This document shows, piece by piece, positions 33,244 to 41,268 of a stretch of DNA of 64,000 nt. Within the stretch, counting starts at the first letter, position 1. Each line of letters opens with the position of its first letter. The DNA lies in the NCBI GenBank assembly GCA_963715405.1, contig OY970239.1, positions 682,001-746,000 of the forward strand. The letters run 5' to 3'. The notes under the pieces were generated by a model. That model made no database searches, had not been told where the DNA came from, and was given only the letters and a program-made list of their open reading frames with translations. The stretch comes from JALZKA01 sp963715405 (GTDB lineage: Bacteria; Actinomycetota; Thermoleophilia; Solirubrobacterales; 70-9). Both the position numbers and the translations under genes were made by a program.

Positions 33244-35544
33244 CTAGGGGCAGCTCGTCAGCGTGTTCTGGCCGGGGCCGCCGTTGCAGTCGTCGACTCC
33301 ACCGCCGCCGTCGATCGTGTCGGCTCCAGCTTGGCCCTCGAGGCGATCGGGACCGGCGCGGCCCTTGATCTCGTCGTCGCCGGCGCGGCCGCGGATGTCG
33401 TTGGCATTCTCATCGCCCTCGAGGACGTCGGCGAAGATCGAGCCGATCAGGTTCTCGATCGAGGTGAAGGCGTCGGTGCCCGCGTTGCCGTCCGAGGCGC
33501 TGCCCGATGCGAGGTCCGCCTCGACGGCGTCGATGGCGTCGGCGTAGCCGGCGGTGTCGCTGCCCGCGCCGCCCGCGAGCGTGTCTGAGCCACTGCCTCC
33601 GACCAATACATCGTCGCCCGCCTTTCCGGTGAGCACGCTGGCCGTGTCACTGCCGGTGAGCTCGTCCGCCGCCGAGCCGCCGGTGAGGTTCTCGATCGTT
33701 TTTGTGAGCACGTCGGTCCCGACCTCGGCGCCGCTCGCCTGGCCCGCCAGGCCGCCGTCAAGCGAGGCCGAGACGGCGCTCGACACCGGGAACGTGGCGG
33801 TGTCCACACCCGTGCCTCCGTCGAGAGAGTCGTCGGTCTCGCCGCGAACCGCGCTCGCGCCGCCCCATAGGGAGTCGCCGCCGCCGCCGCCGCAGATGCG
33901 GTCCTCGCCGCCTCCGCCGTCGATCACGTCGCCGCCGTTACCCGCCCAGATCACGTCCGGTCCCGAGGTCGAACGGAAGTCGGCCGGGGCGAGGATCGTT
34001 GAGAACGGCCTGATCAGGTCGGCGCCCGAGGAGCCGATGATGTCGACCGGCGCCCCGAAGCAGGTGAGCACCTCGTAGGAGCCGGCATCACACCGGCGTG
34101 GAATCAACACACCCTGCGGCCGCGGCGCGCCTCGCTGATCGAACGGGAGGCCGCACAGATCGCCCGGCTCGCGGTCGATCGCGGCGCTTTCGGGGCCGAT
34201 CGCGTGGGTCTTGGTCGGCCCGCCATTGCTATCGAGGGCGCCGAGCTGAGCGTCGGCGTTCTCGGCATCCAAGGTCCCGTTGAAGTCGCAGCTTGTCCCT
34301 GCATCGACGTTGTATCCCTGCGAAGTGATCGTCCCGTCGTCCTCCACGCACGTGTCAGCGGCCGGGAGCTCGGAGAGGATCGATGCACGGACCGAGACGC
34401 TGGCGCCGTTGCGAGAGACGATGCCCTCGGCGCCCGAGGCGGAGTTGTTCGCGGTCATGGTGACGTGCTTGAGCTGGACCCTCGCGTTGATCGACGCGGC
34501 GAGCCCGCCGCCGCCAGAGCCCTCCGAGCCGGGCGACGAGTTGAGGCTGATGGTCGTATTCGTTGCATCCAGGCTCGCGCCGCTGAAGACCGCGACCCCG
34601 CCCCCCGTTTCGTGGCTGTCGCCGTCGAGGCTGTTGCTCGTGATAGAGGTCTCGAACAAGGTCGCCGACGAGTCGGTGCCACTGACCTTCAGTCCGCCCC
34701 CGCTGACCGCGGCGGTGGGGCTGGATACCGAGTTGCTACGAATCGTCGTCTCCTCGATCGTCGCCTCTCCGCCGTCGAGGACTCCGACCCCGCCGCCGCT
34801 CACCCGTGCCGAGTTCGAGCGGATCGTGCTCTCGAAGATGATCAATGGACCCGCCTGCACGAGGATGCCGCCGCCGTCAGCATCGGAGTGGTTGCCGGTG
34901 ACCGAACTGTCGACGACGACCGCGAATCCGCTTGCCCCGCCCGTGAACACGTAGACACCGCCGCCATACAAATCGGCCGAGTTTCCCTCCACGCGGCTCG
35001 CCTTGATCACCAGCGGGCTTGCCGCGGTGACGCCGCCGCCCGAGCCGCTCGTCTCACCGTCGGTGATCGTCACATGCTCGAGGGTCAGCGTGCCGCCGCC
35101 GCTCCGATGGTCGATCGCACGATCGATGCCGTTGGCGTCGATCACGCTCGATGGCTGGAGGAAACGCTCGCCGTCGATCGTCAGATCCTCGCCCGAAGAG
35201 AGGGCGACGTCAAGGTCACCATCGTGGTTGTCATTGGGCGTCCCGTTCGGCGGGATTGACAGGTTGTAGCGCTCGGCGCCCAGCCTGACGACGTCGTCGC
35301 CGAACGCGCCCTGGGCCGCGCAGCCGGAGGCGCCGCTGAGCGAGTCGTTGTTGGTCGCGCGGATCGCTTCCCGGAGCGAGCAGGCGCCGTCAGCGGAGAC
35401 CAAATCGGCCGTGGTCGTCACGTTGACGGTTGCGGCCGTAGCGACCGATGGCGCCGTGATCGCGAGCGCGCCGGCGAGCAGGATGCCGGCGCCCCGCGCC
35501 AGGCGCCTCGTCGGCCCCGGCCGCGGTTCCCTCGGAACGCTCAT
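33244..35544 (-). CDS. exported CSLREA beta-helix protein with hemolysin-type calcium-binding repeats
   Basis: Protein of 766 residues from ATG 35544, chosen because GAGGAAG lies nine bases upstream, rather than the ATG at 35553. It has a Tat/Sec-like leader (RLARGAGILLAGALAITAPSVATAA), then CSLREAIRATNNDS (CSLREA domain), and a long beta-helix with repeats such as GGGVYVFTGG, GGGILVQAG, GGGVGVLDGG and GGGLAASINARVQL (about residues 160-400). After about 500 come at least six RTX-like nonapeptide units (GNGGDVIDGGGGEDRI, GKAGDDVLVGGSGSDTL, GRAGDDEIKGRAGPDRL). Such repeats bind Ca2+ outside the cell. It likely acts as an adhesin or matrix protein; no enzyme motif is seen. Confidence 0.82.
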   Translation of the reverse strand: MSVPREPRPGPTRRLARGAGILLAGALAITAPSVATAATVNVTTTADLVSADGACSLREAIRATNNDSLSGASGCAAQGAFGDDVVRLGAERYNLSIPPNGTPNDNHDGDLDVALSSGEDLTIDGERFLQPSSVIDANGIDRAIDHRSGGGTLTLEHVTITDGETSGSGGGVTAASPLVIKASRVEGNSADLYGGGVYVFTGGASGFAVVVDSSVTGNHSDADGGGILVQAGPLIIFESTIRSNSARVSGGGVGVLDGGEATIEETTIRSNSVSSPTAAVSGGGLKVSGTDSSATLFETSITSNSLDGDSHETGGGVAVFSGASLDATNTTISLNSSPGSEGSGGGGLAASINARVQLKHVTMTANNSASGAEGIVSRNGASVSVRASILSELPAADTCVEDDGTITSQGYNVDAGTSCDFNGTLDAENADAQLGALDSNGGPTKTHAIGPESAAIDREPGDLCGLPFDQRGAPRPQGVLIPRRCDAGSYEVLTCFGAPVDIIGSSGADLIRPFSTILAPADFRSTSGPDVIWAGNGGDVIDGGGGEDRICGGGGGDSLWGGASAVRGETDDSLDGGTGVDTATFPVSSAVSASLDGGLAGQASGAEVGTDVLTKTIENLTGGSAADELTGSDTASVLTGKAGDDVLVGGSGSDTLAGGAGSDTAGYADAIDAVEADLASGSASDGNAGTDAFTSIENLIGSIFADVLEGDENANDIRGRAGDDEIKGRAGPDRLEGQAGADTIDGGGGVDDCNGGPGQNTLTSCP

Positions 35545-35595
35545 AAGATGCATCTTCCTCGAATCCCCTCCATCAAGCCTACACCTGCTCGGAAT

Positions 35596-35681
<86 letters not shown>

Positions 35682-35738
35682 GAGAGGGCGCGGCAAGTGT
35701 ATTCAGCCGGGAGGAAAAGTCCCATCCGGGATTCGGCC

Positions 35739-35768
35739 TTGACATCCGTCCGGAGGGGCGGCTACTCT
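35739..35768 (+). promoter_or_regulatory. sigma-A type promoter of lexA
   Basis: TTGACA at 35739-35744, 18 bases, then TACTCT at 35763-35768. The SOS box begins two bases downstream, so LexA bound there would block initiation. A Shine-Dalgarno aaggagg (35806-35812) precedes the ATG by nine bases. Confidence 0.6.
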
Positions 35769-35769
35769 A

Positions 35770-35783
35770 CGAACATGTGTTCC
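35770..35783 (+). promoter_or_regulatory. SOS box (LexA operator) of lexA
   Basis: cGAACatgtGTTCc matches the Gram-positive/actinobacterial consensus CGAACRNRYGTTCG at 13 of 14 positions. It lies immediately after the promoter and 38 bases before the lexA ATG, indicating autorepression. Confidence 0.85.
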
Positions 35784-35821
35784 CGTCTCCGGGCCCCGAT
35801 CCCGCAAGGAGGAGTCGCACC

Positions 35822-36424
35822 ATGGACCTGACGAAGCGCCAGAAGGAGATCTTCGAGTACATCCGCAAGTACGCCGCGAAGACGGGCTACCCGCCCACGG
35901 TGCGCGAGATCGGCAAAGCGGTTGGGCTGACGTCGTCTTCGACGGTGCACGCCCACCTCGCCAACCTCGAGAAGATCGGGCTCCTGCGCCGCGACCCGAC
36001 CAAGCCGCGGGCGATCGAGCTCCTCGTCGGCAAGGCCAAGCAGGCGTTGACCGGGCGGGGCCTGCCCGTCGTCGGCGAGGTCGCAGCGGGCGAGCCGATC
36101 CTCGCCGAGGAGAACATCGAGGAGTACCTCGAGCTGCCGGACATGATCGGCGGAGAAGAGGGCGACTACATCCTGCGGGTCAAGGGCGACTCGATGAAGG
36201 ACGCGGGGATCCTGGCGGGCGACTACGTCGTCGTCAAGCAGACCGACGACGCCGCGAACGGCCAGATCGTCGTGGCGCTGCTCGAGCACGAGGCCACGGT
36301 TAAGCGCTTCTACCGCGAGAAGGACCAGATCCGCCTCGAGCCGGAGAACCCCGCCTACAAGCCGATCCGCACGCGCGAAGCACAGCTTCTCGGCAAGGTC
36401 GTCGGCGTCTTCAGGAGCATGTGA
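35822..36424 (+). CDS. lexA: LexA repressor
   Basis: SOS-response repressor of 200 residues. The N-terminal winged helix-turn-helix (LTKRQKEIFEYIRKYAAKTGYPPTVREIGKAVGLTSSSTVHAHLANLEKIG) is complete. The autocleavage site is VAAGEP (Ala89-Gly90), with the Ser124 nucleophile in KGDSMKD and the Lys161 partner in EATVKRF. RecA-stimulated cleavage would derepress the regulon. An SOS box lies in its own promoter and another at 52633 upstream of a radical SAM gene. A zinc-ribbon gene begins one base after its stop. ATG 35822 is preferred, the upstream frame extension having no coding support. Confidence 0.95.
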   Translation: MDLTKRQKEIFEYIRKYAAKTGYPPTVREIGKAVGLTSSSTVHAHLANLEKIGLLRRDPTKPRAIELLVGKAKQALTGRGLPVVGEVAAGEPILAEENIEEYLELPDMIGGEEGDYILRVKGDSMKDAGILAGDYVVVKQTDDAANGQIVVALLEHEATVKRFYREKDQIRLEPENPAYKPIRTREAQLLGKVVGVFRSM

Positions 36425-36425
36425 G

Positions 36426-36665
36426 ATGCCCGCGCTGGCGCCACGAGATCGGATCCCGGTTGCTCCCGGCCGCGATGAGCGGCCCAGGAGCCTCGGGGGT
36501 CTCGAGGCCCGTCGCTTCAGCCAACCCGACGGCTTGACTCTCGACGCGCGGATCGCTGTGACGTGGTCCCGCCTCGTCGCATCTGGCACGGCCGAGTGCC
36601 CGGTATGCGCGGGCGAGCTTCACGCCGCTCGCGCCTGTGGCGCTTGCGGCTCCGAGCTGACCTGA
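36426..36665 (+). CDS. small zinc-ribbon protein in the lexA operon
   Basis: Protein of 79 residues starting one base after the lexA stop (tgaGatg spacing), so it is very probably co-transcribed and SOS-regulated. The C-terminal half holds two Cys pairs, CPVC and CGAC, spaced as in a zinc ribbon (ECPVCAGELHAARACGACGSEL), after the conserved-looking GLTLDARIAVTWSRLVASGTA. The N-terminus is Pro/Arg-rich and low complexity. A DNA- or protein-binding partner of the SOS response is a reasonable guess, but no function is known to me. Confidence 0.65.
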   Translation: MPALAPRDRIPVAPGRDERPRSLGGLEARRFSQPDGLTLDARIAVTWSRLVASGTAECPVCAGELHAARACGACGSELT

Positions 36666-36672
36666 GGTCGCC

Positions 36673-37026
36673 CTATCCGGCTGTGAGCGCGGCGACCGCC
36701 TCGTCGCGATCCTTCAGGATCTCGAGTTCCTCCCCGAGCCCGGTCAGCTCGAGCATGCGGTCGATCGTCGGGTTATGGCCAACGAGGGCGAAGCCGATGC
36801 CGGCGTCCATCGCGCGCTGGCGCGCGCCGAGGACCACCGCGATCGCGGTCGAGTCGATGAACGTGCAGCGCTTGACGTCGATCACAAGAGCGCGAGGCCC
36901 CTCGTCGAGCGCGCGGTCGGTTGCCGCGATCGCCTGATCGCGGAGCGAGGCGTCGAAGTCTCCTTCGATTCGGACGATATGAACGTCGTCCTGGATCTCC
37001 TCGCCGCTGATCAGCCCGTTTGTCAT
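36673..37026 (-). CDS. STAS-domain anti-sigma factor antagonist
   Basis: Protein of 117 residues from ATG 37026. Its key stretch is LVIDVKRCTFIDSTAIAVVLGAR (about 48-71), where the Ser of IDST is the predicted phosphorylation site of SpoIIAA/RsbV-type antagonists. The N-terminus has DDVHIVRIEGDFDASL, the first STAS strand. It would free a sigma factor by binding an anti-sigma kinase; no kinase or sigma gene is adjacent, so its partner must be elsewhere. It faces the zinc-ribbon gene (36665) and is divergent from rnpB (promoter at 37057). Confidence 0.8.
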   Translation of the reverse strand: MTNGLISGEEIQDDVHIVRIEGDFDASLRDQAIAATDRALDEGPRALVIDVKRCTFIDSTAIAVVLGARQRAMDAGIGFALVGHNPTIDRMLELTGLGEELEILKDRDEAVAALTAG

Positions 37027-37056
37027 TGCACGTCCTGTACCCCAGGAAGGGGTCAT

Positions 37057-37086
37057 TTGACACCCGGAGTCCGGAGGGCCTACCAT
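37057..37086 (+). promoter_or_regulatory. promoter of the RNase P RNA gene
   Basis: TTGACA at 37057-37062, 18 bases, TACCAT at 37081-37086. The expected start of transcription (about 37093) coincides with the first strand of RNase P helix P1. Confidence 0.6.
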
Positions 37087-37091
37087 TGGAT

Positions 37092-37415
37092 GTGCAGGCT
37101 GCGCAGTCGCGGGAGGTGACTCTCGAGGAAAGTCCGGACACCGTAGGGCACGACGGTCGGTAATACCGACCCGGGGAAACCCGCGGGAAAGTGGAACAGA
37201 AAGAAGACCGCCGATGGCGCCCGACACGCGTGGGGCGTACAGGCAAGGTTGAAACGGTGCGGTAAGAGCGCACCAGCGCCGCGGTGACGCGGCGGCTCGC
37301 CAAACCCCGTCAGGTGCAAGCCCAAGCAGGATCGAAGACCCGGCCCGGCGAGATCCAGGTAGGGCGCACAGATAGATGGCCGCGCAAGACAGAATCCGGC
37401 TTACAGGCCTGCTAC
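37092..37415 (+). ncRNA. rnpB: RNase P RNA, bacterial type A
   Basis: Catalytic RNA that trims the 5' ends of tRNA precursors. The conserved core elements are all visible in order: gaggaaagtccggac (CR-I region), acagaaagaagaccgcc (CR-II/III region), aaggttgaaacggtgcggtaag, then cagatagatggccgc, and agacagaatccggctta near the 3' end (CR-V). Helix P1 is formed by gcaggc (37094-37099) with gcctgc (37407-37412). Ends are set from P1 and from the promoter spacing, so they are accurate to a few bases. Confidence 0.95.
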
Positions 37416-37416
37416 G

Positions 37417-37446
37417 GAGAGGGCCCCGCTCAGGCGGGGCCCTCTC
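37417..37446 (+). terminator. 13-base-pair hairpin between rnpB and glnA
   Basis: Perfect 13-base stem (37417-37429 with 37434-37446) and tetraloop tcag, directly after RNase P RNA and 20 bases before the glnA ATG. The 3' side lacks a T-run (tctacg follows), so termination may be partial or protein-assisted; read-through into glnA or an attenuator role is possible. Confidence 0.7.
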
Positions 37447-37466
37447 TACGTCTATCGTTCACGGCC

Positions 37467-38816
37467 ATGGCAGACAGCCCCAAGACCCCCGATGACGTAA
37501 AGAAGATCGTTCAAGACGAGGACGTCCGCTTCATCCGACTCTGGTTCACGGATGTCCTCGGCCAGCTCAAGAGCTTTTCGATCAATTCGTCCGAGCTCGA
37601 CGACGCTTTCGAGGGCGGGATGGGCTTCGACGGCTCCTCGATCACCGGCTTCAATCCGATCGAGGAGTCGGACATGATCGCGATGCCCGATCCCTCGACC
37701 TTCGACGTCCTGCCCTGGCGCCCGGAGGAAAAGGCGACGGCGCGGATGTTCTGCGACGTCCAGGTACCAGGCGGCGAGCCGTATGAGGGCGACCCGCGCT
37801 GGATCATGCGCCGCGCTCTCGAGCGCGCGAAGGAGATGGGATTCGAGGCCTACAACATCGGCCCCGAGCTTGAGTTCTTCTACTTCGCCGATGCCAAGCC
37901 CGAGGGCGGCGTGCCGCAGGTGATGGACGAGGGCGGCTACTTCGACCTCACCACGCTTGACGCCGGCTCAGAGGTACGGCGCGACACGATCCTCGCCCTC
38001 GAGCAGCTCGGGATCCACGTCGAGTACGCCCACCACGAGGTTGGGCCATCCCAGCACGAGGTGGACATGCGCTTCAAGGATGCGCTGCACATGGCCGACG
38101 ACTGCATGACCTACCGGATCGTCGTCAAGGAGTACGCGATGAACCACGGCATGCATGCGACCTTCATGCCGAAGCCGCTCTCGGGCGAGAACGGGTCCGG
38201 CATGCACGTCCACCAGTCCCTCCAAAAGGAGGGCCGCAACGCGTTCTTCGACGAGGACGACCAGTTCTTCCTTTCCGACACGGCGAAGGCTTTCATCGCC
38301 GGCCAGCTCCGCCACGCGCGCGAGATCTCGCCGCTCTTCGCCCAGTGGGTCAACTCGTACAAGCGTCTCGTGCCCGGCTACGAGGCGCCCGTCTACCTCG
38401 CCTGGTCTCGCCGCAACCGCTCGGCGCTGATCCGCGTGCCGCTCTACCACCCCGGCAAAGAGGGCGCGACCCGGGCCGAGCTTCGCTGCCCTGATCCGGC
38501 TTGCAACCCCTACCTGTGCTTTGCCGGGATGCTTCACGCCGGCCTTGAAGGGATCGAGAAGGGCTACGAGCTCCCCGAGCCGATGGAGCAAAACCTCTAC
38601 CACCTCACCCCCGAGGAGCGCTCTCAGCGCGGGATCGAGCAGCTTCCCGAGAACCTGGGCGAGGCGATCGAGATCGCGGCGGAGTCCGAGCTGGTCCTGC
38701 GAATACTCGGCGAGCACACCTTCAAGCGCTTCGTCGAGATCAAGCGCGAGGAGTGGGACGAGTACCGGGTCGAGGTCACCCCCTGGGAGATCGAGCGCTT
38801 CCTCCCGGTGCTCTAG
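37467..38816 (+). CDS. glnA: glutamine synthetase type I (alpha-like)
   Basis: Enzyme of 449 residues that makes glutamine from glutamate, ammonia and ATP; it would form a dodecamer. N-terminal beta-grasp domain: VRFIRLWFTDVLGQLKSFSI and the Asp/Ser latch FDGSSITGF. Catalytic core: GPELEFFYF, HHEVGPSQHEVDM, SGENGSGMHVHQSL, with the flap and the Arg-rich PVYLAWSRRNRSALIRVP, and the ATP-site region RAELRCPDPACNPYLCFAGML. Length is that of GS-I alpha (Bacillus-like) rather than the 470-residue beta type. There is no obvious Shine-Dalgarno before ATG 37467 and only 20 bases separate it from the strong hairpin after rnpB. Confidence 0.95.
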   Translation: MADSPKTPDDVKKIVQDEDVRFIRLWFTDVLGQLKSFSINSSELDDAFEGGMGFDGSSITGFNPIEESDMIAMPDPSTFDVLPWRPEEKATARMFCDVQVPGGEPYEGDPRWIMRRALERAKEMGFEAYNIGPELEFFYFADAKPEGGVPQVMDEGGYFDLTTLDAGSEVRRDTILALEQLGIHVEYAHHEVGPSQHEVDMRFKDALHMADDCMTYRIVVKEYAMNHGMHATFMPKPLSGENGSGMHVHQSLQKEGRNAFFDEDDQFFLSDTAKAFIAGQLRHAREISPLFAQWVNSYKRLVPGYEAPVYLAWSRRNRSALIRVPLYHPGKEGATRAELRCPDPACNPYLCFAGMLHAGLEGIEKGYELPEPMEQNLYHLTPEERSQRGIEQLPENLGEAIEIAAESELVLRILGEHTFKRFVEIKREEWDEYRVEVTPWEIERFLPVL

Positions 38817-38871
38817 GCGAGGCCGCGGGCGCATGCCCGTGTGAGGGACCGGCGACTGCTCGCTTCAGGCG

Positions 38872-39465
38872 GTGTACGCTCCGGAGACGGTGCGTTGGAG
38901 GCCGACTCCCGAGACGTTGCTCGCGTTCGCAGCGCTTTTCATGGCGCTCAGTGGCGGGGCCATCGCGCTCGAGGGCCGCGACACAGTGTTCTCCAAGGAC
39001 ATCGTCGACGGCCAGGTCAGGCCGCAGGACGTCGCCCCGGCGGAGGCGACCGCGGTCAAGGAGAACCCCCGGCTGGACTTAAGGAACCCCTGTGACCAGG
39101 ACCGAACGGGTGTCTTCTGCGGTTATAACGTCGACTCGATCAGCCGCTTCGACGGGTGGGGCAACTACGGCGGGTACGGCGAGACCGCCTTCTTCAGGGA
39201 TCATCAAGGCGTGGTCCATCTGATGGGGACCTTCGCCCAAAACGGAAGCCCGATCGGCTCGCCCGTCTTTCTCCTCCCTCCGGCCTACCGCCCCGATGGC
39301 ACTCGCCTGTTCAGCATCCCCTGCGCAGTCGGCATCGACTCCGGCGTGCTCTGCACCCTCGAAGTCACCCAGGGCGGCCAGGTGAACGTCCTCGCCAGCG
39401 AAAGCAGCCCAGGGATCGAAAACGGAGGCTGGACCATCGACGGCGTCACCTTCCTCGCTCGCTAG
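38872..39465 (+). CDS. exported protein with YAN-like leader
   Basis: Protein of 197 residues, with GTG start at 38872 (a later GTG at 38890 is equally possible). The leader RPTPETLLAFAALFMALSGGAIALEG resembles the 'xxSTLAVFLALAGG' leaders of genes at 10382, 51001 and 51805. It continues with FSKDIVDGQVRPQDVAPAEA, which recalls their 'SxDVVDGxI' repeats. The C-terminal domain has Cys at three positions (NPCDQDRTGVFCGYN, FSIPCAVG, VLCTLEV) and a beta-sandwich-like pattern ending DGVTFLAR. Probably a secreted or surface protein of the lineage-specific family; function unknown. Confidence 0.7.
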   Translation: MYAPETVRWRPTPETLLAFAALFMALSGGAIALEGRDTVFSKDIVDGQVRPQDVAPAEATAVKENPRLDLRNPCDQDRTGVFCGYNVDSISRFDGWGNYGGYGETAFFRDHQGVVHLMGTFAQNGSPIGSPVFLLPPAYRPDGTRLFSIPCAVGIDSGVLCTLEVTQGGQVNVLASESSPGIENGGWTIDGVTFLAR

Positions 39466-39484
39466 GCAGTCCGATCCATACCAG

Positions 39485-39697
39485 TCAAGCGATGCGCTTG
39501 AGCGCCTCAGGCTTTCGCGTGGTTTCCTTGCCTGACTTGTCGCTTCGCACCAGGTAGCGCGGATCGTCCTTCGACGCAGCGACGACTTGCCCGCCTACCT
39601 CGGTGCGCTCGACGAGGCGCTTGCGGACCCGCCCCTCCACGGGCCGGCCGCGGAAGTTCCACTCGACTCGGTCGCCTCGCTGGAATCTCTCGGTCAT
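39485..39697 (-). CDS. DUF2945 (hypervirulence-associated TUDOR-like) small protein
   Basis: Protein of 70 residues: MTERFQRGDRVEWNFRGRPVEGRV then KRLVERTEVGGQVVAASKDDPRYLVRSDKSGKET and RKPEALKRIA. These are the markers of DUF2945, in which WNF and the DPRYLVRSDKSG strand form a small Tudor/SH3-like barrel. Often linked to stress and DNA binding; role not established. It is convergent with the YAN-like gene, with a 19-base gap. Confidence 0.8.
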   Translation of the reverse strand: MTERFQRGDRVEWNFRGRPVEGRVRKRLVERTEVGGQVVAASKDDPRYLVRSDKSGKETTRKPEALKRIA

Positions 39698-39775
39698 GTC
39701 GTGTCCTCTTGGTGACGGCTTGCCCTCACGACAACCCCGCCGGGGCCACGCGTGCCCCCGGGTAGTGTCCGAGGC

Positions 39776-40459
39776 GTGAGCGAGCTTCACGTCGTGCGGG
39801 TCTTCACGACGCCGAGCGGCGAGCACGGAAACGGCCTCGGCGTGTTTCTGCGCGGAGGCGAGGTAGCGGCTGGCGAGCGCCAGGATGTCGCGCGCGACCT
39901 TGGCTTCGCGGAGACCGTGTTCGTTGACGACATCGAGCGCGCCGAGATCCGCATCTTCACGCCCGCGGTCGAGCTGCCGTTCGCGGGCCATCCGAGCGTC
40001 GGCACGGCGTGGCTCCTTCGCGAGGACCAAGGCGAAGTCGCGGTGTTGCGCCCGCCCGCCGGGGAGCTTCGCGTCCGCTATGAGGCCGAGCTCGTCTGGA
40101 TTGCGGCCCGCCCTGAATGGTCGCCGCCGTTCGAGTACCCGCAGCTCGGCTCGGCCGCAGAAGTGGACGCGCTCGAGGGGTCGCCCAGCGACGGCTGGAG
40201 CTACGCATGGGCGTGGGACGACGAGGAGGCCGGGCGCATTCGCGCTCGCTCGTTTCCCGCGGACGCGGGCATCGCCGAGGATGAAGCGACGGGGTCGGCG
40301 GCGCTGACCCTCTGCGCCCAGCTCGAACGGCCGATTCAGGTGCGCCAGGGCCGCGGGTCGGAGATCTTTGCCCGGCAGGCGGGCGAGGGCTACGTCGAAG
40401 TCGGCGGCCGCGTCGTCTTGGATGCGGTGCGGGACTATCCGACCGTCGAGAGCAGGTAG
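39776..40459 (+). CDS. PhzF-family epimerase/isomerase-like protein, short form
   Basis: Protein of 227 residues from GTG 39776 (the longer frame has no support). Landmarks of PhzF are present: VRVFTTPSGEHGNGLGVFL (here GNG rather than the more usual GNP), AEIRIFTPAVELPFAGHPSVGTAW in the first lobe and DEATGSAALTL in the second. Most PhzF proteins have 260-300 residues, so part of the second lobe is trimmed. They catalyse isomerisation or epimerisation of small cyclic or amino-acid substrates without cofactor. It overlaps the 3' end of the convergent ZIP gene by 25 bases. Confidence 0.8.
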   Translation: MSELHVVRVFTTPSGEHGNGLGVFLRGGEVAAGERQDVARDLGFAETVFVDDIERAEIRIFTPAVELPFAGHPSVGTAWLLREDQGEVAVLRPPAGELRVRYEAELVWIAARPEWSPPFEYPQLGSAAEVDALEGSPSDGWSYAWAWDDEEAGRIRARSFPADAGIAEDEATGSAALTLCAQLERPIQVRQGRGSEIFARQAGEGYVEVGGRVVLDAVRDYPTVESR

Positions 40460-41160
40460 GCGAGGGCAAAGCCCAAGACGACGATGAGCCCTGATGCCCT
40501 CCCGCCCTTCGCGTGGGCAGCCGGGAGCATCTCGATCGCGAGCATGGCCAGCACCCCGCCCGCGGCGAACGCCTGGAGAAGGGCCACGGCCTCGTCCCCC
40601 GCGCCGGCGAGAACCTGGTACCCGACCCCGGCCGCTGCCGCGCAGATCACCGCGACGCCTGCCCATAGCGCGAGGACCCGCCCTCGGGTGACGCCCGAGG
40701 CTCGCATGTCGCTCGCGCCGGCGATGCCCTCAGGAAGGTTCGAGAGGAAGATCGCGGCCAGAACCGGGACGCCGACGCTGCCGGTCAGAAGCGTCGTCCC
40801 GAGCACAGCCGTCTCCGGCACGCCGTCGAGTAGGGCGCCGAGAAGGAGCGTCTTGCCGCTTTCGTCCTGGACCGGCATCTCGCGCTCGTGCATCTCTCCT
40901 TCTCCGCGCGGAGCCAGGAGGCGATCGCCCACGTAGAACACGAGAGCCCCCGCGGCCAAACCGATCGTTAGCGCATCGGCGCCGCCGAGCTCATATGCCT
41001 CCTCCGTCAGCTCGAACGAGATCGCCGACACCAGCGTTCCCGCGCCGAAGCCCAGAATGAGCCCGATGATGCGCGGGGGCGGGCATGCCGTCATCGCGAT
41101 TACGGCTCCCAGGATCAGCGACGAGCCCGCCACGAACCCCCACATCACAGCCTCGGCCAT
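40435..41160 (-). CDS. ZIP-family divalent metal transporter-like protein
   Basis: Protein of 241 residues with seven or eight membrane segments (AVMWGFVAGSSLILGAVIA ... GLILGFGAGTLVSAISFELTEEA). It contains the ZIP-type helix segments LLGALLDGVPETAVLG and AIFLSNLPEGIAGASDM, whose His/Glu/Asn positions (here Asn-Leu-Pro-Glu) make up the binuclear metal site. A cytoplasmic loop with acidic/His residues (RGEGEMHEREMPVQDESGK) lies between. It would move zinc or iron; which metal is unknown. ATG 41160 is chosen over 41169. It overlaps phzF by 25 bases at the 3' end. Confidence 0.8.
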   Translation of the reverse strand: MAEAVMWGFVAGSSLILGAVIAMTACPPPRIIGLILGFGAGTLVSAISFELTEEAYELGGADALTIGLAAGALVFYVGDRLLAPRGEGEMHEREMPVQDESGKTLLLGALLDGVPETAVLGTTLLTGSVGVPVLAAIFLSNLPEGIAGASDMRASGVTRGRVLALWAGVAVICAAAAGVGYQVLAGAGDEAVALLQAFAAGGVLAMLAIEMLPAAHAKGGRASGLIVVLGFALAYLLSTVG

Positions 41161-41268
41161 GGGACGCATTATCGCGCGTGGAGCCAGGCACGCTCTCCGC
41201 GCGTACGAAGCGTCCAGAGTTGGCTCCGGAGCTTCAAGGGGCGAGCAAACCGTGCCGATGGAATTGCG

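Noticed and set aside
37447..37466. Riboswitch (glutamine or glnA type) upstream of glnA
   Set aside because: Only 20 bases separate the hairpin from the ATG; there is no room for an aptamer, and the upstream sequence is RNase P RNA.
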